Shown: positions 1 through 5,194 of the stretch, in pieces
How the letters are laid out: each line of letters opens with the position of its first letter
Numbering within the stretch: position 1 is the first letter of the stretch
NCBI GenBank assembly: GCA_003136475.1
Contig: PLEQ01000239.1
Span: 823 to 6,203 of the forward strand
Direction of reading: 5' to 3'
Source: Deltaproteobacteria bacterium
Lineage (GTDB): Bacteria > Bdellovibrionota_B > Oligoflexia > Oligoflexales > Bog-1112
DNA: 5,381 nucleotides
Translations under genes and position numbers: made by a program
The notes under the pieces: model-generated
The model's input: only the letters and a program-made list of their open reading frames with translations
Told to the model about the DNA's origin: nothing
Database searches by the model: none

Positions 1-593
1 AGTTTCAAGTCTATTATAAAAATGCATTTGATATTGTGGCCAGTGATCCCGTGACCAATTACAACAATCAAGGCAGCTTCAAAAGTTATGGTTTAGAAGT
101 CTTCATAAGACGCCATTTGACGGAACGGTTCTTCGGTTGGATCTCGTACACGTTTTCCCGGACTATTACGCGAAACTCACCCCAGGAAGCTTATTTCGAT
201 TCGGAATATGATGAAACCCATATTCTTTATTTGGTAGCAGACTATCGCTTGAGTACAACTTGGGAACTCGGAGGGCGCTTCAATGCCCATACGGGAGATA
301 CCTACTCGCCCATTAGCTATGGGGTCTACAACGCGAGTTTGGATAATTATGAAGGTCGTTCGCAACCGGGTTCGGACTATTCGGCTCGGCTTCCGACCTG
401 GGATTCGCTTTCGTTTTATTTTGGGCATGACTGGTTGTATAATACTTGGAAACTCACGCTACGTTTTGGGATGGAGTCCTTCTGGCCAAGCCAACAGGTT
501 CTGGGGATAGCCTATAATTATGACTACACCGAGCCTCAACCACAGACCGGTATTTCCAACATTCCTTTCTTAGAACTTCGAGGAGAGTTTTGA
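1..593 (+). CDS. TonB-dependent outer-membrane receptor, C-terminal part (5' truncated by window edge)
   Basis: This is the last ~196 residues of a 22-strand beta-barrel receptor that would import a ligand across the outer membrane using TonB energy. The frame is open from base 3, so the GTG at 36 is internal and not a start; the plug domain and TonB box lie outside the window. Seen: alternating aromatic/polar strands, the receptor-type pattern NQGSF..YGLEV at about 66-101, GWISYTFSR at 135-161, DETHIL at 210-227 and GGRFNAHTGDTY at 270-305. The protein ends in Leu-Arg-Gly-Glu-Phe, the terminal aromatic expected of BAM-assembled barrels. These patterns match the C-terminal barrel of TonB-dependent receptors, particularly those of delta-proteobacteria-like lineages (family knowledge). 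Its stop overlaps the start of the following lipoprotein gene, and a TonB-family gene comes next, so it probably heads a dedicated uptake operon. The substrate cannot be read from this fragment. Confidence 0.9.
   Translation, partial: FQVYYKNAFDIVASDPVTNYNNQGSFKSYGLEVFIRRHLTERFFGWISYTFSRTITRNSPQEAYFDSEYDETHILYLVADYRLSTTWELGGRFNAHTGDTYSPISYGVYNASLDNYEGRSQPGSDYSARLPTWDSLSFYFGHDWLYNTWKLTLRFGMESFWPSQQVLGIAYNYDYTEPQPQTGISNIPFLELRGEF
581..585 (+). promoter_or_regulatory. Ribosome binding site of the lipoprotein gene
   Basis: AGGAG lies inside the last codons of the receptor gene, 7 bases before the ATG at 593. This spacing supports ATG 593 over the in-frame TTG at 590. The start overlaps the receptor stop in TGATG, which suggests translational coupling. 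Confidence 0.7.
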
Positions 594-1336
594 TGAACCT
601 CTTTGCAGCTATAAGCCTGCTAGTATTCACTTTGGCTTGCGGTGGTCCAAACGATAGACAAGAGGATATTACAAAAATTCGTGGTTTGGGTCTGACCATA
701 AGTCCACTGGTGAGCACGCCAAGCACCGCAGGGCATCCCAAAACGGTCGATCTCACAGTGACCGTGGCCGTACCGAACGGGGAGGCGGTCCGCTTTGAAA
801 AATATATCGATCAGCCAACCACCACAGCTTTGTTGCTCGACACGGCGCAATACGATTTGGTGGCTGATAGTCAGGCTGTGGAGGCGCACAAGGGATTTTC
901 CATAGTGACCATGCGTGCCACTGCCAATGTTCCCAACACCGAAAGTCTAGCTGCGATAGGTGGACAAGTTCGGGTAGGTTTTCGCATTACGGGCAAGAGC
1001 AATGCGGAGCTAGTTATTGGCAATTTCCTCGTCGTGCCGCCATCAGAGACGAGCTTGCTCGCTTGGAAACAGCCAACGGTTGATATTCAAATGCCAAGCA
1101 CAGGCACGGTCTTGCAGAGCGGCGCAACGATCCAAGTCGTCGCCAATCCAACGAATTATAACGGAGAAGATTTAATAGTGGGTTGGTTTGTCGGTGGTGG
1201 GGAAATAACCAATCGTCGGGCGATTAACACCTATTGGCAAACTCCGGGTGCTGGCAGCAACACGCTCGTTGTGACGATTCGTGGTGAAAAAAGCTTGGGT
1301 TCTGCAATGAAAGTTCTCGACTTTACGATTCAGTGA
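593..1336 (+). CDS. Predicted outer-membrane lipoprotein with Ig-like C-terminal domain, unknown function
   Basis: I do not recognise a named family. The 247-residue product starts with a short hydrophobic signal and a probable lipobox (Thr-Leu-Ala-Cys), so Cys16 would be lipidated; Gly at +2 and +3 gives no inner-membrane retention signal, so the outer membrane is likely. The signal is unusual in having no Lys/Arg before its hydrophobic core, and Thr at -3 is off consensus. The mature part is rich in Val/Thr strands with no further cysteines. Residues ~160-247 look like an Ig/PKD-type beta sandwich (VDIQMPSTGTVLQSG, then WFVGGGEI, then a W-x-T-P-G turn and a strand-rich end). Residues ~30-150 may form another beta domain. 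It lies between a receptor gene (overlapping TGATG) and a tonB-like gene, so a role as a surface or periplasmic accessory of that receptor is likely but inferred. It does not resemble the helical SusD family. Confidence 0.82.
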   Translation: MNLFAAISLLVFTLACGGPNDRQEDITKIRGLGLTISPLVSTPSTAGHPKTVDLTVTVAVPNGEAVRFEKYIDQPTTTALLLDTAQYDLVADSQAVEAHKGFSIVTMRATANVPNTESLAAIGGQVRVGFRITGKSNAELVIGNFLVVPPSETSLLAWKQPTVDIQMPSTGTVLQSGATIQVVANPTNYNGEDLIVGWFVGGGEITNRRAINTYWQTPGAGSNTLVVTIRGEKSLGSAMKVLDFTIQ

Positions 1337-1341
1337 GTTCT

Positions 1342-2064
1342 ATGACCGCACAGCTCGATAATTTACGCGCGTTTAGCAAAATTCTCAGCATTGCTGCGCT
1401 GTCAGCCGTCCTGCATGCGAGTTTTCTGTGGTACACAGCACGTCTTGCAGCACGCTATGCTGAGCCGGACTGGGAAAACTTCGTCCCCATTCATCTGACC
1501 CGTGACGATCCGCCTCCTCCGGTAGCTGAGCCTAAAGCTGAGGATCACCCAGCGCCTGTGAAAACGCCCGTTCTTAAAAAAGCGAAAGTGCCACGCAAGG
1601 CTCATATGGGACCTCTGAAAAAAATTCCGCTCAAGACCGTTCCGCCGGTACAAGGCTTGCCGCCTGATGCTCTTTCGAAAGCACCGAACGGCATGGCTGT
1701 ACCCATTGGCAACTCAACGATGACCGGTGATGAGGGCAAACGACTCAAGTCCGAGGATTATAAAGCACTGCCCAAAGAACAGGACCTCAGTACTCAACCG
1801 CAACTCGTGCATTCTTCCGTTGAGCTGCCAGCCTACACCACGGATGCCCTTGACAATAACATTGAGGGCACATTTGAAGTGGATGTCTACGTCGATGAAA
1901 GCGGTGAAGTCAGCAAAGCAGAATTGAAACGCTCAATTGGCTATGGCATGGATGAAAGAGTTCTTGCCGCTGCAAGAAAAGTTCACTTCGTTCCCGGCAA
2001 AGACCGCTATGGTAAAGAGATTGGGGAATGGACAGAAATTAAATTTCGCCTTCAAATTCCCTAA
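1342..2064 (+). CDS. TonB-family energy transducer
   Basis: The 240-residue product has the TonB layout. A short cytoplasmic N-terminus is followed by one membrane segment (about residues 13-35, SIAALSAVLHASFLWY region). A Pro/Lys-rich periplasmic linker (~50-115, with a run of four Pro and repeated Lys-Pro-like pairs) precedes a C-terminal TonB domain at ~158-240. That domain shows the family pattern: P-AYTTDALDNNIEGT, then V-D-V-Y-V-D-E-S-G-E-V, S-I-G-Y-G-M-D, A-A-R-K-V-H-F-V-P-G-K-D and a final W-T-E-I-K-F-R strand. In this family the anchor works with ExbB/ExbD and the C-terminal domain pairs with the receptor TonB box; neither Exb gene is in the window. The start is uncertain: an in-frame GTG at 1333 overlaps the upstream stop (GTGA) and would add three residues; neither start has a good Shine-Dalgarno, so re-initiation after the lipoprotein gene is likely. 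The position behind a receptor and lipoprotein suggests a transducer dedicated to that receptor. Confidence 0.9.
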   Translation: MTAQLDNLRAFSKILSIAALSAVLHASFLWYTARLAARYAEPDWENFVPIHLTRDDPPPPVAEPKAEDHPAPVKTPVLKKAKVPRKAHMGPLKKIPLKTVPPVQGLPPDALSKAPNGMAVPIGNSTMTGDEGKRLKSEDYKALPKEQDLSTQPQLVHSSVELPAYTTDALDNNIEGTFEVDVYVDESGEVSKAELKRSIGYGMDERVLAAARKVHFVPGKDRYGKEIGEWTEIKFRLQIP

Positions 2065-2108
2065 GACGCTCGCGCCTATTCAAGGTCTGCTCTCGAATAA
2101 AGAAGGAC

Positions 2109-2137
2109 TTCATACTTTGCATGAGTTTCTATATGCT
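2109..2137 (+). promoter_or_regulatory. Weak promoter candidate for the HKD-protein gene
   Basis: TTCATA and TATGCT are separated by 17 bases in the 111-base gap after the tonB-like gene, giving a predicted leader of about 30 bases to the ATG at 2176. The -35 is poor. The gap holds no clear terminator, so read-through from the uptake operon is also possible. Confidence 0.25.
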
Positions 2138-2175
2138 CAATCTAGCACACCTAACAATTTAATCGGAAAGCTCAT

Positions 2176-2811
2176 ATGAAGTACCAATCTTTTTATTTGG
2201 CATTAGGTCTATGGATTTTCCCAGCATTTGCTGGCTTTGCGTTTGAGGCCCCTGTTGATAAAGTTCTTAGCGAAAGGGTCAGCAAGGTTGAGGTGCCGGT
2301 TCATGAGGATACTTGCTTTAGTCCCGATGAGCCCTGTGCCGAAAAATTGGCAGCCTTCCTAGACTCGGCGCAAAAAACTCTCGATATTGCAATCTACGAC
2401 CTCAATATCGAGGAACTTGTGGCAATTCTGATTAGGAAAGCCAAAACGCTCGAACTAAGAATAGTCTGCGATAAAAAACAGGCACGAGGAGCGCATTCCC
2501 AAATCTATCGTTTGCTGGAAAATGGGGTGAATGTTCGCTACGGGAAGCAAAGAGGCGGTGTGATGCACGATAAATTTGTGATTGTGGATGGCAGAATTCT
2601 TGAGACGGGGTCGTTTAATTATACTAATCACGCTCGTTTAGCGAATCAGGAAAATCAGGTTTATCTATCCAGTCCGCAGATCGTAAATCGTTACTTGGAA
2701 CGTTATGAGCAAATCTGGGCCAGCTCTGTGGCCATCGACCTTCAGAACCTACGTAAAGAAATAACAGCCGATAGTCTCGTCAGCTTGCCGGCGAACAGCA
2801 GTCGACCGTGA
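2176..2811 (+). CDS. Secreted single-HKD phospholipase D superfamily protein, probable Nuc-like nuclease
   Basis: The 211-residue protein begins with a Sec signal peptide (hydrophobic residues ~6-22, ending near AFAGFAFEA), so it acts in the periplasm or outside the cell. The mature part is one PLD domain: the strand DIAIYDL at ~70-76, VCDKKQARG at ~97-105, and the catalytic HKD motif with His131, Lys133 and Asp138 followed by GSFNYT at 145-150 and the N-x-E-N strand at 157-160. One HKD copy with this length and order is typical of the Nuc/PLDc_2 group, which works as a homodimer whose two HKD motifs build one active site; bacterial members cut DNA or RNA without metal. Nuclease activity is therefore favoured over lipase activity, but the substrate is inferred. 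All key residues are intact. Cys47 and Cys54 could form a disulfide. GGAAAG at 2165-2170, 5 bases before the ATG, supports this start. The 3' end overlaps the convergent - gene by 32 bases. Confidence 0.9.
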   Translation: MKYQSFYLALGLWIFPAFAGFAFEAPVDKVLSERVSKVEVPVHEDTCFSPDEPCAEKLAAFLDSAQKTLDIAIYDLNIEELVAILIRKAKTLELRIVCDKKQARGAHSQIYRLLENGVNVRYGKQRGGVMHDKFVIVDGRILETGSFNYTNHARLANQENQVYLSSPQIVNRYLERYEQIWASSVAIDLQNLRKEITADSLVSLPANSSRP

Positions 2812-3319
2812 TCGCTGTCGACGTTCCCGCTTTATAGAAAAAAGTTTTTGAGCACTCGCAGAGTTTCGTTTTAACTTTCAAAAGGTATTCGCCACTACCC
2901 AGCTTGGAAAGAATAGAAAACTTACCATGTTGGTCGGTCGATGCTTCGATTTCTCGAAACGTGGGGTCATGGGGCTTGCTCAAAAGGAAACCGATAAATT
3001 TAAAGGGTTTCTGATTGGGAGAGTTCAGATCTTTTGTTAAACGCGGTTCAGAAATCCAACCGCTCAGGCTCTCGCGGGGAACATGCTGCAAGGCCTTGTT
3101 GCTTTCACTCCATGGTGCATGCTTGACACAAAGAGCATCCGCATCGTCATAGCACGGACGCATGCGGTCATTTTCACGTTTGTTATAAATAGTCGTAGCT
3201 TGATTTGGGCCCCATGTGGTTTCGAGACCGTCTTCGGTGGAATAACGTGCGGCATGCTCTTGCGCAAGTAGGGCCGGAGCCAGTATGTAGCTTAGATAAG
3301 CAAGTATTAGAAATTGCAT
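2780..3319 (-). CDS. Secreted hypothetical protein with transthyretin/carboxypeptidase-regulatory-like C-terminal domain
   Basis: I cannot name a family for the whole 179-residue protein. It has a signal peptide (hydrophobic residues 2-19, likely cleavage after Ala-Leu-Leu-Ala before Gln20), so it is exported. Residues ~105-174 resemble the small beta-sandwich found in carboxypeptidase-regulatory, transthyretin-like and SdrD-B-type domains: a first strand FKFIGFLL, the turn EASTDQHGKFSI at ~125-136, then SGEYLLKVKT at 142-151. Such domains usually act as structural or binding modules, not enzymes. Six cysteines remain in the mature protein (56, 64, 154, 156, 174, 175), including a CEC and a CC pair near the C-terminus, which suggests disulfides or metal binding. 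The N-terminal half (20-100) is polar and unrecognised. Its start is well supported by a GAGGAGG site and a near-consensus promoter. It is probably monocistronic and converges on the HKD-protein gene. Confidence 0.82.
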   Translation of the reverse strand: MQFLILAYLSYILAPALLAQEHAARYSTEDGLETTWGPNQATTIYNKRENDRMRPCYDDADALCVKHAPWSESNKALQHVPRESLSGWISEPRLTKDLNSPNQKPFKFIGFLLSKPHDPTFREIEASTDQHGKFSILSKLGSGEYLLKVKTKLCECSKTFFYKAGTSTAITVDCCSPAS

Positions 3320-3324
3320 GGGTG

Positions 3325-3331
3325 CCTCCTC
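3325..3331 (-). promoter_or_regulatory. Strong ribosome binding site of the - strand secreted protein
   Basis: On the - strand GAGGAGG stands 5 bases before the ATG at 3319. It is the best Shine-Dalgarno match in the window and fixes the start. Confidence 0.85.
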
Positions 3332-3346
3332 GAGACTCGGTCGGCG

Positions 3347-3375
3347 ATTTTAGAGTCTGCCGCTGAACGGGTCAA
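3347..3375 (-). promoter_or_regulatory. Near-consensus sigma70-type promoter for the - strand secreted protein
   Basis: Read on the - strand, TTGACC (3370-3375) and TAAAAT (3347-3352) are separated by exactly 17 bases. Transcription would start near 3340, giving a leader of about 20 bases that contains the GAGGAGG site. Position, spacing and orientation all agree with the downstream gene. Confidence 0.7.
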
Positions 3376-3380
3376 GGTCT

Positions 3381-3408
3381 TTGAAATCCGGGGAATCCCA
3401 TATATAAC
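3381..3408 (+). promoter_or_regulatory. Distal + strand promoter candidate upstream of ribD
   Basis: TTGAAA (3381-3386) and TATAAC (3403-3408) are 16 bases apart. The -35 lies only 5 bases from the -35 of the opposite - strand promoter. The spacer holds the palindrome GGGAATCCC, and another palindrome overlaps the -10. The transcript would have a leader of roughly 135 bases before ribD. No conserved FMN-riboswitch helices are recognisable in that leader; it can form a 6-bp pairing between CCAAGC (3438-3443) and GCTTGG (3484-3489). Confidence 0.4.
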
Positions 3409-3416
3409 AGACTGTT
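3406..3416. repeat. Perfect 5+1+5 inverted repeat, possible operator
   Basis: AACAG-A-CTGTT is a perfect inverted repeat around one base and overlaps the -10 and predicted start of the distal + promoter. That is a usual place for a repressor site, but no regulator gene is nearby and the repeat is short. Confidence 0.3.
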
Positions 3417-3485
3417 TTTATGATGATTATTTCTTGCCCAAGCCCTAATTTAAGGAAGATGCGAGCGAAACTGTGTTTATTGAGC

Positions 3486-3514
3486 TTGGTTTGATTCGAA
3501 TTCGTTCATATATA
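3486..3514 (+). promoter_or_regulatory. Proximal promoter candidate for ribD
   Basis: TTGGTT (3486-3491) and TATATA (3509-3514) are 17 bases apart, putting the start near 3521 and leaving a leader of about 30 bases. The spacer contains the 8-base palindrome CGAATTCG (3497-3504). With this start the leader is too short for any riboswitch. Confidence 0.45.
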
Positions 3515-3550
3515 AGAGGAACTTTTTAAAAGAGAGATAACAAGGACTCT

Positions 3551-4741
3551 ATGGAACTCCGCAAAACACCACTTGATGAAAGCCTTTGGCTTTACGAAGA
3601 ACCTGCACTTTTTGAGGCTATCAGTCCGCAGAAAGCTATGGACTTGGCCTCTTGCGTGGCGTTGAAAGGTGTCGGAGCGGTCCATAAGAACCCGATGGTG
3701 GGCGCTGTCTTGGTAGATGCTGATCACCGTTTTCTTGCGGCGGCGGCCCATCTTGCCTTCGGTCAAGAACATGCCGAGCTCAACTTACTCGAAGAAATAA
3801 ATAAACGTGGGCTAGCAGCGCGACTGGCGCAAAGTACGCTTTATGTAACTTTAGAGCCGTGTAGCCACTACGGGAAAACTCCGCCGTGCGTGGACGCGAT
3901 CATTAAGGTGCCGATCAAAGAAGAGGTGTATGGCGCCATAGATCCCAACCCTCTGGGCAGCGGTCGGGGTATAGCGCTGCTGGAAGAGCACGGCATACTC
4001 TGCACATTTTCTAGCGAATTTGCTCGAATGGCTGAGCATTTGCTTGAGCACTTTAGTTGGTGCTTGTCTTATAGGACTCCCTTTATTGGGCTAAAAGCAG
4101 CGTTGACTCTTAATGGCATGGCAGCTCATGAAGGCGATCGTCGCGTATGGATCACTGGCGAACGAGCCCGCAATTATGGCCATTGGCTGCGTTGCCAGTA
4201 TGAAGCGATTCTCGTCGGAGCGCAGACTATGGCGCTCGATAATCCGACTTTGAATGTGCGTCATCCTAAGATCCGGGGACGCACCCCTCTTCGCATTATT
4301 TTAGATCCGAAGGGACGCGCTTTGCAGTCTCGCAATCTTTGCGAGCATAAAGTCTTGCAGCAGGAAGCTGAGCAGACACTCTGGGTTTGTGAGGACGTGT
4401 TTTGGCTGAGCCCAACGGGAACGCGATTGGCCGAAGACCTTCCAAGGCAAGGCGCTCAGATTTTAGGGCTGGCGGACAATTGGACTCTTGCAACGTTTCT
4501 TCAGCAATTAGGTGATAAAGATTTAGCGAGTCTCTTGGTCGAAGGTGGGCCGCAAACTTGGGGGGCCTTTCTGAACGCCCGTTTGGTGAATAAGGTGCAT
4601 TGCTTTATGGCAAGCAAGCTTTTGGCGAGAGATAGCGTGAATATGACCGCTGCTTGGCTGGGTGAGGATCTCACGCTCGAACAGACCACCGTAACCGTGC
4701 TCGACGACGATCTGCTGATTGAAGGAAGGCTCACTTTGTGA
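3551..4741 (+). CDS. ribD: Bifunctional riboflavin biosynthesis protein RibD (pyrimidine deaminase/reductase)
   Basis: RibD deaminates 2,5-diamino-6-ribosylamino-4(3H)-pyrimidinone 5'-phosphate and then reduces the ribosyl chain with NADPH, two cytosolic steps toward riboflavin. Both domains are present in the 396-residue product. The deaminase domain (~27-155) has NPMVG at 47-51, the HAE catalytic site (His74, Glu76), LEPCSHYGKTPPC with zinc ligands Cys104 and Cys113, and DPNP at 131-134. The reductase domain (~176-396) has KAALTLNG at 182-189, WITGERAR at 200-207, ILVGAQT at 220-226, DNPTLNVR at 230-237 and LVEGGP at 329-334. It is slightly longer than most RibDs because of ~25 extra N-terminal residues. 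Several usually conserved positions differ: Lys for the first Pro of PNPxVG, AAH for GYH, Asn188 in the reductase SLDG motif, Asn231 for the second Asp of DDP, and SKLLA for the PKLLG stretch. The start is supported by AAGGA at 3542-3546, though only 4 bases away; Met30 is a possible shorter start. No other riboflavin genes are in view; a dCMP deaminase gene follows. Confidence 0.93.
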   Translation: MELRKTPLDESLWLYEEPALFEAISPQKAMDLASCVALKGVGAVHKNPMVGAVLVDADHRFLAAAAHLAFGQEHAELNLLEEINKRGLAARLAQSTLYVTLEPCSHYGKTPPCVDAIIKVPIKEEVYGAIDPNPLGSGRGIALLEEHGILCTFSSEFARMAEHLLEHFSWCLSYRTPFIGLKAALTLNGMAAHEGDRRVWITGERARNYGHWLRCQYEAILVGAQTMALDNPTLNVRHPKIRGRTPLRIILDPKGRALQSRNLCEHKVLQQEAEQTLWVCEDVFWLSPTGTRLAEDLPRQGAQILGLADNWTLATFLQQLGDKDLASLLVEGGPQTWGAFLNARLVNKVHCFMASKLLARDSVNMTAAWLGEDLTLEQTTVTVLDDDLLIEGRLTL

Positions 4742-4743
4742 GC

Positions 4744-4750
4744 AAAAGGA
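4744..4750 (+). promoter_or_regulatory. Ribosome binding site of the dCMP/CMP deaminase gene
   Basis: AAAAGGA lies just after the ribD stop and 6 bases before ATG 4757. It fixes the start and indicates co-transcription with ribD, with its own ribosome entry. Confidence 0.75.
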
Positions 4751-4756
4751 ACTTTT

Positions 4757-5194
4757 ATGAACCGCCCATCTTTCGAGGAAATCTATCTGCAACTTGCCGC
4801 AACTCTGGCCCGACGTTCGACTTGCAAGCGTTTACAGGTCGGCACAGTCATAACGAGTGAGGACTTTCGCAAGGTTCTCGCCGTGGGCTATAACGGGAAT
4901 GCGACGGGCTTGTCCAACACTTGCGATCGCGACGAGATTGGCAACTGTGGCTGCCTCCACTCTGAAGACAATGCCGTTATCAATTGCGATAGTCCCCGCT
5001 ACATACCCAAATACGTTTTTGTCACGCATCGGCCCTGCGTCAGCTGTGCGAAGCGGCTTATCAATTTAGGGAATGTGAAGAAAGTTTTTTACACCCATGA
5101 ATATCGCTCAGCAGAATCCAAAGCGGTTTTTGCGTTGGGCGGCATCGAGCTGCTGCAAATTGGTGGCGCTGAACAGCCTAGCCTTGCGCCTTAG
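4757..5194 (+). CDS. ComEB-type dCMP/CMP deaminase
   Basis: The 145-residue protein is a complete zinc-dependent deaminase of the deoxycytidylate deaminase family (ComEB-like). Such enzymes convert dCMP to dUMP in the cytosol, feeding thymidylate synthase; some members prefer CMP. Seen: the N-terminal RPSFEEIY, then RRSTCKRLQVGTVI at ~19-32 and GYNGNATGL at 44-52, which are typical nucleotide-binding parts. The active site has His68 and Glu70 in CGCLHSEDNAV (Ser where His-Ala-Glu is usual) and the zinc ligands Cys94 and Cys97 in PCVSCAK. Cys56, Cys64 and Cys66 are the extra cysteines of this family and may hold a second zinc. A YR pair at 116-117 precedes the C-terminal strand. Length is normal. 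It lies 15 bases behind ribD, so one transcript would supply two deaminases of the same superfamily. Its last 17 bases overlap the convergent partial gene on -. dCMP versus CMP preference cannot be settled by eye. Confidence 0.92.
   Translation: MNRPSFEEIYLQLAATLARRSTCKRLQVGTVITSEDFRKVLAVGYNGNATGLSNTCDRDEIGNCGCLHSEDNAVINCDSPRYIPKYVFVTHRPCVSCAKRLINLGNVKKVFYTHEYRSAESKAVFALGGIELLQIGGAEQPSLAP

Noticed and set aside
1937..2179. 80-codon + strand frame overlapping the end of the tonB-like gene and reaching the HKD-protein start
   Set aside because: Most of it is an out-of-frame reading of the conserved TonB domain and the remaining tail has no recognisable features.
2801..2822. Two GTCGAC copies that could pair as a 6-bp hairpin at the end of the HKD-protein gene
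   Set aside because: The stem does not extend beyond 6 bp, the loop is 10 bases and no T-run follows on either strand, so a rho-independent terminator is not supported.
3083..3271. Frames of 62-67 codons on both strands within the - strand secreted-protein gene
   Set aside because: They are shadows of a gene with its own signal peptide, promoter and ribosome site.
3420..3494. 24-codon + strand frame beginning ATGATG in the ribD leader
   Set aside because: No Shine-Dalgarno site stands before it and the peptide shows no attenuator-like codon run; not supported as a leader peptide.
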